This document shows, piece after piece, positions 8,438-18,327 of a stretch of 64,000 nt of DNA. How positions within the stretch are numbered: position 1 is the first letter of the stretch; every line of letters begins with the position of its first letter. Both the position numbers and the translations under genes were made by a program. Where the stretch lies: contig JAUIHT010000001.1 of NCBI GenBank assembly GCA_030432235.1, positions 1,364,001 through 1,428,000 of the forward strand, in the 5' to 3' direction. The notes under the pieces were generated by a model. It was given only the letters and a program-made list of their open reading frames with translations, was not told the DNA's origin and did no database searches. The DNA is from Verrucomicrobiia bacterium. Lineage in GTDB: Bacteria; Verrucomicrobiota; Verrucomicrobiia; Opitutales; Cerasicoccaceae.

Positions 8438-9673
8438 GTGGAAGACTTTGACGACGATTACCGGCCAAGCTTGGCGGAGCGTATGGCGCGCTTTGAGCAG
8501 TTCACTGTCGATATCATCTACGGCAGGCGGCAGGGCTGGCGCGAAAGCTTGTGGGGCGGGGTGTTGGCTACACTGTCCGTCGTCTTCGGCTGGATTGTAC
8601 GCTCGCGCTATTTCCTTTATCGCCATCGCATCCTGCGGGATCAGCCTCTGGGCTGCCTTGTGGTGGTGGTGGGCAACCTCACCGTCGGCGGCACCGGCAA
8701 GACTCCGGTGGTGGAAAAGTTCGCCCGTTCCTTGCAGGAGCGCGGGCGCAAGGTGGCCATCCTCAGCCGCGGTTACGGCAGCAAGCCCGAGCCCCGCTAT
8801 AAGAAATTCTGGCGTTGGCTGACCCACCGTGAGCCGCCTCCTCCCAAAGTTGTTTCCGACGGTAAGCAGGTGCTTCTGGACTCCGCCAGCGCCGGTGACG
8901 AGCCCTACATGCTCGCCTGTAATCTGCCCGGGGTCGTCGTGCTGGTCGACAAGAACCGCGTCAAGGCGGGCGAATACGCCATCAAGCAGTTCCAGTGTGA
9001 CACGCTCCTGCTCGACGACGGCTTCCAGTACCTTCCTTTGCGCGGCCAGTTGAACCTGCTCATGGTGGACAAGAGCAATCCGTTTGGCAACGGTGCCATG
9101 CTGCCCCGCGGTATTTTGCGCGAGCCCATCCGCAATCTTCAACGCGCCTCCTACGTTTTTCTGACCAAGTCCGACGGCAAGCCAGATGCCGAGCTGGAGG
9201 GCCTCATCCAGCGCCACAAGCCCGGCACGGAGCTCATTGAGTGCACCCACCAGCCGCAGTACCTGCAGGAGGTGTTCGGCCAGGAGCGCATGCCGCTGAA
9301 CTCCCTGGCCGGCAAGCGCGTGGCTGTTTTCAGCGGTATTGCCGTGCCTGAGAGCTTCGAGGATTTCGTTTCCGGGCTCGGGGCCAATATCATCTTCAAA
9401 CAGCGTTTTCTCGATCATCACCGTTTTTCTGAAGGTGAAATCGAGCACTTCTTCCACCAGGCCGCCGCACGCGAAGCTGAATTGATCCTCACTACGGAGA
9501 AAGACGCCGTGCGTCTGAAGCCCGAATGGATACCCGATGAAACGCGCCTGTTCTTCCTCCGCCTGGAGGTCAAAATCATCTCCGGCGTGAAGGACTTCGA
9601 CGAGGCCGTATCGCGTATCTGTTTCCCCAAAACCGAGATGCGGGCGACCCGCGCTCCCTTTCTTTCCAGGTGA
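8438..9673 (+). CDS. lpxK: Tetraacyldisaccharide 4'-kinase (lipid A synthesis)
   Basis: 411 residues from a GTG at 8438 preceded by AGAGG. A hydrophobic N-terminal segment (about 42-58) anchors the enzyme to the inner membrane, followed by the P-loop [12 protein letters not shown] (about residues 79-90), the LpxK signature, and ILSRGYGSK. It adds the 4'-phosphate to the disaccharide-1-phosphate intermediate to make lipid IVA. The N-terminal 40 residues are longer than in proteobacterial LpxK. Its presence shows the host makes LPS. It is isolated from other lpx genes here. Confidence 0.93.
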   Translation: MEDFDDDYRPSLAERMARFEQFTVDIIYGRRQGWRESLWGGVLATLSVVFGWIVRSRYFLYRHRILRDQPLGCLVVVVGNLTVGGTGKTPVVEKFARSLQERGRKVAILSRGYGSKPEPRYKKFWRWLTHREPPPPKVVSDGKQVLLDSASAGDEPYMLACNLPGVVVLVDKNRVKAGEYAIKQFQCDTLLLDDGFQYLPLRGQLNLLMVDKSNPFGNGAMLPRGILREPIRNLQRASYVFLTKSDGKPDAELEGLIQRHKPGTELIECTHQPQYLQEVFGQERMPLNSLAGKRVAVFSGIAVPESFEDFVSGLGANIIFKQRFLDHHRFSEGEIEHFFHQAAAREAELILTTEKDAVRLKPEWIPDETRLFFLRLEVKIISGVKDFDEAVSRICFPKTEMRATRAPFLSR

Positions 9674-9761
9674 CGGCAGGGCGTGACAATAAAATGACCT
9701 TCACCCAAAACTTTTCCTTGATTCAATCTTCGATTTTGGTACTTTCCTCCCTTTTCCACAC

Positions 9762-9838
9762 GCGCCGCTAGCTCAATTGGATAGAGCACCTGACTACGGA
9801 TCAGGAGGTTTGGGGTTCGACTCCCTAGCGGCGTGCCA
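9762..9838 (+). tRNA. tRNA-Arg (anticodon ACG)
   Basis: 77 bases: acceptor GCGCCGC pairs with GCGGCGT, anticodon stem CCTGA/TCAGG closes loop CTACGGA with anticodon ACG, and the T arm is TGGGG-TTCGACT-CCCTA. CCA is encoded. The A34 of ACG is normally edited to inosine by TadA. Confidence 0.96.
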
Positions 9839-10020
9839 TTTTAAACAATAGAAGTCGCTTTAAACCAGTGACTTTTTTTGTGCAGAAATGAGGAGACTCG
9901 GTCCATGGAGTCCAAAGGCATCCATAGAAGTTGCCCATTTGGGGCTACAATTACAGACGTCAAAGTGCCTAAAGAGTGCTATAAATCTAAAGCACAGAGA
10001 AACCCAAGTTCGCCATTAAC

Positions 10021-10111
<91 letters not shown>

Positions 10112-10194
10112 GGGTAAATGTGAAATGGTGGAAAATGGACACCTCGCTGGGCCGGGTCAATCCCCAAGTGAGGCGCCTCTTTTGCGGGCTATCG

Positions 10195-10884
10195 TTACTG
10201 ATGCACGTTGCGGACGACGCCGACGTGGCTGAGCCAGTGATGCGCGATCAAAGCGTGGCCTGGTTGACTGGGGTGGACGCCATCAGGGGCCCAAAACTCG
10301 GGCTCCCGCAGCATGGAGGAGGCGGCAAAGAGACCGTCGAGCGGTACGTAGAGGGCCTTGTATTCGCGGGCGAGTTTACGCACGACCTGAATCTTCGGGT
10401 CGAGGTCTTCGCGCCAACCTTCACGGTCCAACGGGTAGGGCAGGACAAAGGGCTCGCAGAGGATTATTTGGGCACCGATCTGCTGCTGGGTGGCACTGAG
10501 AATTTTGCGGTAGTCGGCCTCGAAGCTTTCCACCGTCGTCGGGTCATTTTTGTCGTACCGGCGCCAGACGTCGTTGATGCCGATGAGAATGGAGACCCAG
10601 CTTGGGCGTAGAGCAATACAGTCGTCATGCCAGCGACCGGCCAGGTCCTGGGCGCGATTGCCGCTGATGCCGCGGTTAAGAAAGCGTAGACGCAACTCGG
10701 GGTGGAGGGCGCCCATAAAGGCGGCTACCAGGTTGACGTAGCCACCGCCCAGGGACTCGTAGTTATCACGGTCGCGCCCGCAATCGGTGATGCTGTCGCC
10801 GATGAAAAGGATGGTCTGTTTTTCCTTGAAAGGTATCTCTTTCACAGGCGCGAGTATGACTGTCACCGGTGTCAGTGAAAGCAA
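10195..10884 (-). CDS. SGNH/GDSL-type hydrolase
   Basis: 229 residues from a TTG at 10884; a GTG at 10845 would give 216 residues and starts closer to the conserved domain. Block I is ILFIGDSITDCG with the catalytic Ser, block II contributes the Gly of NRGISGNR, block III is GINDVW with the Asn, and block V is DGVHPSQPGH with the Asp and His. This full SGNH set predicts an esterase, often acting on acetylated sugars or acyl esters. No clear signal peptide precedes the domain, so the enzyme may be cytoplasmic. The gene stands alone, with tRNA-Ser downstream. Confidence 0.87.
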   Translation of the reverse strand: MLSLTPVTVILAPVKEIPFKEKQTILFIGDSITDCGRDRDNYESLGGGYVNLVAAFMGALHPELRLRFLNRGISGNRAQDLAGRWHDDCIALRPSWVSILIGINDVWRRYDKNDPTTVESFEADYRKILSATQQQIGAQIILCEPFVLPYPLDREGWREDLDPKIQVVRKLAREYKALYVPLDGLFAASSMLREPEFWAPDGVHPSQPGHALIAHHWLSHVGVVRNVHQ

Positions 10885-10980
10885 AATCAGTCCCCCTGGC
10901 CGCCCTTTTGCTTAATGTGGATTGCGGGTGAATCACGCTTGCGTCGCCGCTCACAGTTCTCTTTCAATGGTTCGGATAAC

Positions 10981-11778
10981 ATGAATCGCCGTTTTTTTAC
11001 CCGCTTGTTTTTGTTGATTGCCTGCCTGTGCGCTCTGTGGAACGCGCCACTGCAAGGGCAGAAGGTCACCGAGTTTAACGAACCGCAGACGGGTCGTCTC
11101 CTCCGGATCGGCGTGGCTCCCACCGGCCCACCTGTTATCTTCAGGCAGGGGGAAAAGTATTCGGGCATCGAGGCCGACCTGGCCCGGGCTTTCTGCAAGG
11201 AAATCGACAAGATTCCCGAATTCGTCGAGGTCCCGTTTAACGACCTCATTCCGGCACTGTTGGACGGCAAGATCGACATCATCATGTCGGGCATGTCTTT
11301 CACCGAGATGCGGGCCATCCGGGTGAACTTCACCCAGCCTTACCTGAAGGTCGGGCAAATGCCTCTGGTGCGGGCCGAGGATGTCAGCAAGTACCCCTCG
11401 ACGCTTGGCTTGATCAATACCAAGGGTAAGGTCGGGGTGGAATTCGGGACCACCGGTGATTACCTGGTGCAGGAGAATTTCCTCTACGCCGAGCGCGTGC
11501 CGTACCGTGATATCTCCCAGGCCCCGAAGGATTTGGTGGAGGGCAAAATCGATATGTTCATCTACGATTCGCCTATCATCTGGTGGTACGCTTCGGAATA
11601 TGAATCCCAGGGGCTGGCGCCTCTGGTCGCGCCGCTCTCGGAGGAGTTCCTTTGCTGGGCTGTGCGCAAGGATGATGCCTCACTGCTGGAGGCGGCCAAC
11701 AACTTCCTGGAGGCATTTCGCTCCAGTGGCCAGTTGCAGGCTGTGATCAAGAAGTGGATGCCCTACGCGAAGCTGTAG
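10981..11778 (+). CDS. Periplasmic solute-binding protein, family 3 (amino acid type)
   Basis: 265 residues from ATG 10981. The start RRFFTRLFLLIACLCALW is a signal peptide with cleavage likely near residue 26. LRIGVAPTGPPVIF, YSGIEADLARAFCKEI, IDIIMSGMSFTEMRAIRVNF and VGVEFGTTGDYLV are the typical segments of SBP_bac_3 proteins. No permease or ATPase gene is nearby, so it may feed a transporter elsewhere or have a sensing role. An MFS gene follows after 36 bases in the same direction. Confidence 0.87.
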   Translation: MNRRFFTRLFLLIACLCALWNAPLQGQKVTEFNEPQTGRLLRIGVAPTGPPVIFRQGEKYSGIEADLARAFCKEIDKIPEFVEVPFNDLIPALLDGKIDIIMSGMSFTEMRAIRVNFTQPYLKVGQMPLVRAEDVSKYPSTLGLINTKGKVGVEFGTTGDYLVQENFLYAERVPYRDISQAPKDLVEGKIDMFIYDSPIIWWYASEYESQGLAPLVAPLSEEFLCWAVRKDDASLLEAANNFLEAFRSSGQLQAVIKKWMPYAKL

Positions 11779-11814
11779 GTCGTCGATCGGTATCCTTAAG
11801 CCATAGTCCTTGCA

Positions 11815-13227
11815 ATGGGTACGGTTACCCCAGGACAAGCCCGCCAGAACTTGCGGATATGCTTCTCCGAGGGCATGCTGGCCACGCCCTGGACCTTTAT
11901 TTCGCTGCCCGGCAGCTTCATCATCTCGGCATTGCTGACCCTCCACTACGGAATTGGGCCGGGCATGTACGGTCTTATCGCGTCCCTGCCGGCCTGGGCC
12001 AATGCCCTGCAGGTCGTCCTCGTGCCGGTGATTGGACGCTATATGGACTCGCGGGACATGGCGCTGGGGATGTCCTGGCTGAACGTTGGGCTGTGGTCCA
12101 TGCTGGCGGCGTTGCTGGCCTACCTGCCGGAGGGAGACTCCTCCCTGGCCGGTCGCATCTTTCTGGTGTTTTTCCTGCTGGCCGCGGTCAGCGCCTCGCT
12201 GCTAGGGGTGGGGTGGACGGCGTGGGTGTCGGACATCGTGCCGCTGCCTTTACGGGGCAAGTTTTTTGGACGCCGCAACCGCTTCATCAGCCTGGTGACC
12301 ACGGGCTTCCTGCTCTGCACGATGCTGGTGCTGGAGCTGCTTGATGAAAGCATCGTCGCCTTCCAGCTCTTGATCGGGGGGGCGATTCTGTGCCGGTTCT
12401 TTTCGGTTTTGTGGCAGCACCGCATCGTCACCGGTACGGTTTCGGGGCAGGGCATGGTGCTCAACAACTGGATGCGGGAAGTCGCCGGATTGCGTCGCAA
12501 CCGTGACTTTGTCTGGATGGTGGTCTTCGTGGCGGTAGTTGGGTTCTGGATGAATGTCGTGGGCCCCTTTGCCCCCGTCTTTGTCTACGAGCAGCTCGGC
12601 TGGACGCCCGCCCGCTTCGCCATCCTGACCATCCTTGCGACCTTGGGTGGCGCGGCCATGCTACCGTTGTGGGGGCGGATGATTGACCGGCAGGGCTGTG
12701 TCCGGGCCATCATGCTATCATTGCTGCTTTGGCAGACGCAGAATTACTTCTGGGTAGTCTTAACCCCGGAAACGGCCTGGGTCCTGTATCCGATGTGGTT
12801 GTGGGGAGGGCTCGTCAGCGCGGGCTTTCTACTGGGTACCTTTACCTTGCTCCTGAAACTCCTGCCGACAAAGGCCAAGACCGCCGGAGTGAGTGTCAAC
12901 CTGGCCCTGACCTCCGTATCCGCCGGTCTGGCGCCCGTTTTGGCCGGACGTACCTTGGACTGGGCCGCCGGGGCCGGTATCGACACGCTCCTGTGCTACC
13001 GTATCGGCTTTTTCCTGTCGCCGACCTTTATTCTATTGTCCCTCGTGCTTCTGCGGAGGGTAAAAGAGCCTGCTCTGAGGAGCGATGCGCCTTTCGGTCT
13101 CTCCGGAGCCACGCGTATGTTCCGGCAGATCTTGCAGTTACAGGGCCTGGCTTTCCTGGCCAATGCGAATATTTTTGCCGCCTTGCGTCGCAGTGATTCG
13201 TCGAAAAACGATGAAACTGAGTCTTGA
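11815..13227 (+). CDS. MFS transporter
   Basis: 470 residues, almost wholly hydrophobic, with about twelve predicted membrane segments. The loop GRYMDSRDMALGMSW sits where the first cytoplasmic MFS loop is expected and LPLWGRMIDRQGCVRA is its repeat in the second half, giving two six-helix halves. The substrate is not readable. The downstream end is a soluble tail. Its position just after a solute-binding protein gene suggests a shared transcript but not a shared mechanism. Confidence 0.82.
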   Translation: MGTVTPGQARQNLRICFSEGMLATPWTFISLPGSFIISALLTLHYGIGPGMYGLIASLPAWANALQVVLVPVIGRYMDSRDMALGMSWLNVGLWSMLAALLAYLPEGDSSLAGRIFLVFFLLAAVSASLLGVGWTAWVSDIVPLPLRGKFFGRRNRFISLVTTGFLLCTMLVLELLDESIVAFQLLIGGAILCRFFSVLWQHRIVTGTVSGQGMVLNNWMREVAGLRRNRDFVWMVVFVAVVGFWMNVVGPFAPVFVYEQLGWTPARFAILTILATLGGAAMLPLWGRMIDRQGCVRAIMLSLLLWQTQNYFWVVLTPETAWVLYPMWLWGGLVSAGFLLGTFTLLLKLLPTKAKTAGVSVNLALTSVSAGLAPVLAGRTLDWAAGAGIDTLLCYRIGFFLSPTFILLSLVLLRRVKEPALRSDAPFGLSGATRMFRQILQLQGLAFLANANIFAALRRSDSSKNDETES

Positions 13228-13317
13228 CGAACGGCAAGAAGCGGCCCATTGTCTCCCGTTTTTCCAAAAGGCCGTCAGCGATGGCGGTCACCCGACAACA
13301 TTCACAGCATTTGAATC

Positions 13318-13497
13318 ATGGCCCAGCCCAAACGTAAAAATTCCAAGATGCGCAGCGCCAAGCGCCGCGGATCCAAGCCTTTCAAGACTCCGCTCCTTGC
13401 CAAGGATCCGGCTGACGGCACCGCGCATCTGCCTCACCGCGTCAATCCCAGCAACGGCCTGTACCGTGGCCGCCAGGTAATCGACGTCGAGGTCTGA
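13318..13497 (+). CDS. rpmF: 50S ribosomal protein L32, zinc-free form
   Basis: 59 residues starting AQPKRKNSKMRSAKRRGSK after Met, the basic N-terminal half of L32, and ending with HRVNPSNGLYRGRQVI and a short tail. In zinc-binding L32 the corresponding stretch is a CxxC knuckle; here both cysteines are Asn (NPSN) and the protein has no cysteine at all, so this is a C-minus form. It is directly followed by plsX, the widespread rpmF-plsX order. The usual DUF177 (YceD) gene is not upstream; an MFS gene is there instead. Confidence 0.92.
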   Translation: MAQPKRKNSKMRSAKRRGSKPFKTPLLAKDPADGTAHLPHRVNPSNGLYRGRQVIDVEV

Positions 13498-13523
13498 GCA
13501 TTTTTGAGCAAACCGCCTTTTCG

Positions 13524-13554
13524 GCTCCGCCTGCCCAAGCAAGCGGGGCTTTTT
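13524..13554 (+). terminator. Intrinsic terminator or attenuator between rpmF and plsX
   Basis: GCTCCGC (13524-13530) pairs with GCGGGGC (13543-13549), with one G-T pair and a 12-base loop, followed at once by TTTTTG. It could end rpmF transcription or lower read-through into plsX. Confidence 0.6.
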
Positions 13555-13600
13555 GTTTGTCTTGACCCGGAGGGCGGCGGGAACCACCTTTTTACGAACT

Positions 13601-14665
13601 ATGCCTACAACCGGGCAATTACACGCCATCGCCGTTGACGCCATGGGGGGGGACCTCGGGGCAGCCGAGGTTATCCGGGCGGTCGGCCGTGCCCTGAAAC
13701 AATTCGAGGATATCGAAAAGATCATCCTCGTCGGCAACGAGCGGCTACTGGAGCGCATGCTTCGCAAAGTCGGCCTCGAGGGCGATCCACGCCTGGCCAT
13801 CCAGCATGCCAGCCAGGTAATCGCGGCGAGCGAAAAGCCCATTCAGGCGCTTAAGCAGAAGCGGGACTCTTCGCTGGTGCGCGCCGTCGAGCTGGTGAAG
13901 GAGAAGAAGGCCGGGGCGGTGGTCAGCCTGGGTAACACCGGTGCGTTGATGGCGGCGGCGACGTTGCGTCTGCGCCCCCTGCACGGGATCGAGCGTCCGG
14001 CCCTGGCCACGGTTATTCCCAGCCACAAGCATCACTTCCTGCTTATTGACGCCGGGGCCAACCCCGAGACGACCGCGTTGCAACTCGTTCACAACGCCAT
14101 CCTCGGCAGCATTTACTACCGGACCATCCTGCCCAATCCCGAGCCGCGCGTCGGCCTGCTGACCATCGGCACCGAGGAAGGGAAGGGCACCGAGCGCATT
14201 TCCAGGGCTCACGACCATCTCAAGCGCATCTCCGGCAAGATTAACTACATCGGCCTGATTGAAGGCTTCGACACTTTTAAGAACGTGGCTGACGTCGTCG
14301 TGACCGACGGCTTTACCGGCAATTGCGTGCTCAAGAGCTTGGAGTCCTGCTTCACCACGCTGGCGGGTTTTCTGAAAAAGGAGCTGGGGGCGACGCCTTT
14401 CCGTCAGCTTGGCGCGGTTCTGTCCAAGGGCGCCTTTACCGCCATGAAGGATCAGCTTAGCCCTGAGCATTACTCCGGGGCGCCGCTGCTGGGTGTTAAC
14501 GGGCTGGTGCTCAAAACCCACGGCTCCAGCAACCAGAAGTTCATCAGCAGTGCCATCCGTATCGCCAATGAAGGCCTGCAGGCGGATCTCACTGAGCGTA
14601 TCCAGACCGGTATCAATGAGGCCAACGCTATCGTGGAGGAGGCCAACGCCCCCGCCGGCGTTTAG
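13601..14665 (+). CDS. plsX: Phosphate acyltransferase
   Basis: 354 residues from ATG 13601, chosen because the family start [12 protein letters not shown] follows within ten residues. [13 protein letters not shown] and LIDAGANPE are further PlsX signatures. The enzyme makes acyl-phosphate from acyl-ACP for PlsY, the first step of phospholipid synthesis. It lies 103 bases downstream of rpmF. Its stop overlaps by four bases the stop of the convergent histidine kinase gene. Confidence 0.94.
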   Translation: MPTTGQLHAIAVDAMGGDLGAAEVIRAVGRALKQFEDIEKIILVGNERLLERMLRKVGLEGDPRLAIQHASQVIAASEKPIQALKQKRDSSLVRAVELVKEKKAGAVVSLGNTGALMAAATLRLRPLHGIERPALATVIPSHKHHFLLIDAGANPETTALQLVHNAILGSIYYRTILPNPEPRVGLLTIGTEEGKGTERISRAHDHLKRISGKINYIGLIEGFDTFKNVADVVVTDGFTGNCVLKSLESCFTTLAGFLKKELGATPFRQLGAVLSKGAFTAMKDQLSPEHYSGAPLLGVNGLVLKTHGSSNQKFISSAIRIANEGLQADLTERIQTGINEANAIVEEANAPAGV

Positions 14666-16662
14666 ACGCTGCGACCGAGCAGCGCGGCGAGTTTGTCGAA
14701 GGAGATAGGTTTGCCCAGGAAGTCGTCGATGCCGACGTTACGGCATTCTTCCTGAGTTTCGGTGGTGACCGTGGCCGAGACCGCTACTATGCGTGGCTGC
14801 TTCCGAATCTCCTTGGAATCGCGGATGCGCTGGGCGGCCTCGAAGCCTGACAGCTCGGGCATTTGCAGGTCCATGAAGATGATGTCGTAGTCGCCGTTTT
14901 CGGCCATGCGCAGGGCATCGGCACCATTTTCGGCCATGTCGGTTTCCAGTCCGAGGCGTTTCAGGTGCAGGCTGAAGACCTTGCGATTGGTCGCGTTGTC
15001 CTCGGCCAGCAGGATGTGCGGGGTATGCTCGTGATTACTGGAATTCGGCAGAAGCGGATGCGGCTCGTTTTTCTTGGAGATTTCATCAGGGGTCGCCACA
15101 TGCAACTTCAGGGAAAAGGCAAACGTGCTCCCTTGATGCGGGACCGAATGGAAGCCGATTTCACCACCCATCAGCTCGACATAGCGACGTGAGATGACCA
15201 GGCCCAGCCCGCTGCCGCCAAACCGGCGCGTGACCGAGGAATCTCCTTGGGCAAAAGCGTTGAAGAGTCGCTGGCGTTGCTCCTCGGTGATGCCGATGCC
15301 GGGGTCCTGCACGCTGAACCAAAGCGTGGTCATCGGCTCCGAAGACTCGTAGACTGCTTGCTTGGCGGCGTCTTCGTTGGGTAGCCAGTCGATACCGGGC
15401 GGACGGATGCTTGAGACCGTGAGTTTTATTTCGCCGGTTTCGGTAAACTTGAAGGCGTTGCCTAGAAGATTGGTTAGCACTTGTCGTATGTGCCCCTCGT
15501 CGCCCCAGTATTCGTCGGCCAGTTCCGGTTCGAAAATGGACCTCAGCTGGACTCCAGTCTCCCGGGATTGAGCACCGAAGATTTCCTCGGTTTGCGCGAT
15601 ACAGGAGCGCAGGGAGAAAATGTCGTTATCGAAATCGATCTGCCCTGCTTCGATCTTGGAGAAGTCCAGCACATCGTTGATCAAGGACAGCAGGTGTCTG
15701 CCGCTGCTGGCGATGGTGCGCACATAGTCCTGCTGCTCGTCATCGAGTTGGGTGTCTTCCAGCAGACGCGTCATGCCGATGACGCCGTTCATGGGCGTGC
15801 GGATTTCATGACTCATGCTGGCCAGGAACACGGACTTGGCGTAATTGGCTTCCTCTGCTTCCTCGCGGGCGGCACGCAGGTCCTGGTTTTGCTGGGTCAG
15901 GGCCTCAGCCAGCTCGGCGTTACGCAGGTCGGAGGACTGGAGTGCGCGTAGGGTGCGGCCGACGCGTCGGGTGACCGGCCTGAAGATGAACGAGCCCTCC
16001 AGCAGGATGACGATCAAGGTGCCGATAAAGACGAGCACCATGATGTTCATAATCTTGAACATCTCGCCTTCGTAATTGCCGGCGTAGGCATAGACGATTT
16101 CGTCCATGATGCGCAGGAAGTCGTCCTCATGCGCGATGATTTGGTGGATATGCCGAAGAGCTTCCTCGCTGAGGTCGTCCGTTTGGTTTTCCTCAAGCAG
16201 GGTGAGCAGGGCGCGGGCGTTGTTTACGAGACCGTTGAAATCGTAGTCGTTGAGTTCGTAGAGGTGGCGGATTTGCTCGACGTTGCTGGGAGGGAGATTC
16301 AGGGAACTGTCGCCTGCGGTCAAAGCCAGTTGCGTCTCTTCGAACTGCTTGAGTGCCTCCGTCAGGTCATTGGCCAGAAATGAGCGCTCGTCTCGGTTGC
16401 GTGCGACTTGCATTTGCAGCGCAATCTTGGCAATTTTCTGGCTCATGGTGCGCTGACGCCCTGCTGAATTAATGAGGTTTGGGCTGCTCGATTGGCTGTT
16501 CAGAGCCACCTGGGTGTAGATCAACGCCCCGATGATAAGCAAGGCGAGCAGGGCAAGGCTCGCGATGTAAAGTCGCGTCAGTCGACGCACGGTAGCATCG
16601 GCTTCGCGCGAGAGTTCGCGTCGCCTTCTGAGTGCGCGTTTGGAGCCGGGATTATGGGCCAC
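14662..16662 (-). CDS. Hybrid sensor histidine kinase with PilJ-type sensor and receiver domain
   Basis: 666 residues. A first membrane segment (about 31-53) is followed by [17 protein letters not shown], the signature of the PilJ/NarX-type four-helix periplasmic sensor, and a second membrane segment (about 206-227). A coiled coil leads to the HisKA domain with phospho-acceptor His285 in [10 protein letters not shown], then a HATPase domain with GIGI and GGSGLGL boxes. The receiver domain has phospho-acceptor Asp598 in MDLQMPE and Lys in LGKPIS. There is no output domain, so the phosphate is probably passed to a partner. kamA lies 32 bases upstream on the same strand. Confidence 0.92.
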   Translation of the reverse strand: MAHNPGSKRALRRRRELSREADATVRRLTRLYIASLALLALLIIGALIYTQVALNSQSSSPNLINSAGRQRTMSQKIAKIALQMQVARNRDERSFLANDLTEALKQFEETQLALTAGDSSLNLPPSNVEQIRHLYELNDYDFNGLVNNARALLTLLEENQTDDLSEEALRHIHQIIAHEDDFLRIMDEIVYAYAGNYEGEMFKIMNIMVLVFIGTLIVILLEGSFIFRPVTRRVGRTLRALQSSDLRNAELAEALTQQNQDLRAAREEAEEANYAKSVFLASMSHEIRTPMNGVIGMTRLLEDTQLDDEQQDYVRTIASSGRHLLSLINDVLDFSKIEAGQIDFDNDIFSLRSCIAQTEEIFGAQSRETGVQLRSIFEPELADEYWGDEGHIRQVLTNLLGNAFKFTETGEIKLTVSSIRPPGIDWLPNEDAAKQAVYESSEPMTTLWFSVQDPGIGITEEQRQRLFNAFAQGDSSVTRRFGGSGLGLVISRRYVELMGGEIGFHSVPHQGSTFAFSLKLHVATPDEISKKNEPHPLLPNSSNHEHTPHILLAEDNATNRKVFSLHLKRLGLETDMAENGADALRMAENGDYDIIFMDLQMPELSGFEAAQRIRDSKEIRKQPRIVAVSATVTTETQEECRNVGIDDFLGKPISFDKLAALLGRSV

Positions 16663-16694
16663 GATTCTTTCTTATCGGTGAATCACCCTAAAAA

Positions 16695-17888
16695 TCAAAT
16701 CAAACCCGAAAATTGCTCCAGACCTTCATGACCCTGCTGCAGAGCTCGCGCGGGCTGTCCCGTGAGAGGATATCGGTATTCGTCTCCGGCAAAGTTGCGC
16801 AAAACCAGCTCCCGCTCGTTGATCTCCTGGACATAGTCTGGATTGATAGGCACCTTGCCCCCGCCGCCGGGAGCGTCGATGACGAACTGCGGAATCGCGT
16901 AGCCGGTGGTGTGGCCGCGCAGGCCCTGAATGATTTCAATGCCCTTGCGCGGGTCGGCGCGCAGGTGGGCGCTGCCGGTGATGAGGTCGCACTGGTAAAG
17001 GTAATAGGGTCGCACCCGCATCATGAGCAGGCGGTGCACGAGGCGCTTCATCGTCTCGACATCGTCATTGACCCCGCGCAGGAGCACGCTCTGGTTCCCC
17101 AGGGGCACTCCGGCGAAGCTGAGCCTCTCCGTGGCCTGGTAGAGTTCCTCGGTGCATTCGCGCCAGTGGTTGACGTGAATGCTCATCCAGATGGGGCCGT
17201 GGCGGCGAAAAATCTCCTGCAGTTCCGGCGTGATGCGCTGGGGGAGAAAAACCGGGATCCGCGAGCCGATGCGGATGAACTCCACATGAGGAATAGCCCT
17301 CAGTCGGCCCAAAAGATAGTCGAGCTTCTTATCACTGAGCAAAAGCGGGTCGCCACCGGAGAGGAGGACGTCGCGAACCTCGGGGTGATTTTCGATGTAA
17401 GTCAGCCCCTGTTCGAATTCCGGGTGGAAATTATAGTCCTGCGCATTGGAGACCAGGCGACTGCGTGTGCAGTACCGGCAATAAGCCGCACAGCGGTCCG
17501 TGACGAGAAAAAGCACACGGTCGGGGTAGCGGTGAACCAGACCCTCGACGGGCATGGTGCCTTCCTCGCCCACCGGATCGAGCAATTCCTCGGGGGCGGT
17601 TTGCAGTTCACCCTCTCGCGGGATAACCTGCCGCCGGATGGGGCAGGCGGGGTCGTTACGGTCGATAAGGTTGAAAAAGTAAGGGGTGATGGCCAGTGCC
17701 AGCTTCTTATTGGCGAAAAGGCAGCCGGCTTTTTCCTCCGGGCTCAGGTCCAGGTATTCCTCCAGTTGCTCCACACGCGTAATGCGGTTCTTGAGCTGCC
17801 ACTTCCAGTCTTTCCAGTCTTTTTCAGGCACGTGAGCCCAGAGGCCCTGGCCCTGATGCCAGTCTGTTTTGCTGTCTTGAGGGTACAT
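16695..17888 (-). CDS. kamA: Lysine 2,3-aminomutase (radical SAM, PLP-dependent)
   Basis: 397 residues from ATG 17888. Cys133, Cys137 and Cys140 in CAAYCRYCTR form the radical-SAM iron-sulfur site; LLSGGDPLLL is the SAM-binding GGD region; Lys345 in DAPGGGGKVP is the expected PLP lysine. The enzyme moves the amino group of L-lysine to give beta-lysine, used in lysine fermentation, in the osmolyte N-acetyl-beta-lysine, or on EF-P. The length and the C-terminal extension fit KamA better than the shorter EpmB. The beta-lysine acetyltransferase gene is not adjacent. It runs divergently from an ArsR-type regulator 136 bases away. Confidence 0.9.
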   Translation of the reverse strand: MYPQDSKTDWHQGQGLWAHVPEKDWKDWKWQLKNRITRVEQLEEYLDLSPEEKAGCLFANKKLALAITPYFFNLIDRNDPACPIRRQVIPREGELQTAPEELLDPVGEEGTMPVEGLVHRYPDRVLFLVTDRCAAYCRYCTRSRLVSNAQDYNFHPEFEQGLTYIENHPEVRDVLLSGGDPLLLSDKKLDYLLGRLRAIPHVEFIRIGSRIPVFLPQRITPELQEIFRRHGPIWMSIHVNHWRECTEELYQATERLSFAGVPLGNQSVLLRGVNDDVETMKRLVHRLLMMRVRPYYLYQCDLITGSAHLRADPRKGIEIIQGLRGHTTGYAIPQFVIDAPGGGGKVPINPDYVQEINERELVLRNFAGDEYRYPLTGQPARALQQGHEGLEQFSGLI

Positions 17889-17943
17889 AAAGGAAAAGGG
17901 AGTTAACCATGCACAGGTGCTTGCCTTTTTCAACTAAATTTCT

Positions 17944-17967
17944 ATATATTTAAAATCATCAATATAT
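17944..17967. promoter_or_regulatory. Inverted repeat between kamA and an ArsR-type gene
   Basis: ATATATT (17944-17950) and AATATAT (17961-17967) are perfect inverted arms with a 10-base spacer, in the AT-rich gap between the divergent kamA and ArsR-type genes. Such a site would suit a dimeric winged-helix repressor. That the neighbouring ArsR protein binds here is inference. Confidence 0.4.
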
Positions 17968-17987
17968 TTGCCCTTTCCCGGCGAACC

Positions 17988-18019
17988 ATGAATATCTCTG
18001 TGATCCGTTGATAATTCAT
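17988..18019. repeat. Half of a dispersed intergenic repeat (CTCTGTGATCCGTTGATA type)
   Basis: ATGAAT and ATTCAT bracket a segment that resembles one arm of the CTGTG-rich palindromes seen elsewhere in this window (49544-49625 and 51139-51173). It sits just before the GTG start of the ArsR-type gene. Confidence 0.35.
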
Positions 18020-18023
18020 TCCT

Positions 18024-18326
18024 GTGACTACCGTTAAAACAGACGAAGAATTGGCCCGTCAGCTGTGGGCCCTGGGCGATGTCGTCAGGCTGCGCCTGCT
18101 GTCGCTTTTGCCGCAATCCGCTGATTGTGAGGGTGGTATGAATGTGTCCCAGCTCGCGGAGAAGCTGAATCTTTCCCAGCCGACGGTCTCCCACCATCTG
18201 CGGGTACTCCGCCAGGCGGGCATCATCGAGTGCACCAAGCTCTGCCGCGACGTTTACTACTACGTCAATATCGAGGAGGCGCGTACCCTGCTCGACACTC
18301 TTGGTCAGGCCTTTTTTGAGAGCTGA
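18024..18326 (+). CDS. ArsR family winged-helix transcriptional regulator
   Basis: 100 residues from a GTG at 18024. ALGDVVRLRLLSLLP starts the domain, and LAEKLNLSQPTVSHHLRVLRQAGII is the helix-turn-helix with its recognition helix. Paired metal-binding cysteines of the CxC type are not seen (Cys residues lie near 35 and 74), so a non-metal signal is possible. The glycosyltransferase gene starts one base after the stop, so the two share a transcript; kamA is divergent upstream. Which of them it controls cannot be decided from sequence. Confidence 0.88.
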   Translation: MTTVKTDEELARQLWALGDVVRLRLLSLLPQSADCEGGMNVSQLAEKLNLSQPTVSHHLRVLRQAGIIECTKLCRDVYYYVNIEEARTLLDTLGQAFFES

Positions 18327-18327
18327 T

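Noticed and set aside
7937-9457. 506-codon open frame on the minus strand opposite lpxK
   Set aside because: It lies wholly over the well-supported subtilase end and lpxK, has no recognisable motif, and is explained by the high-GC third codon positions of the real genes.
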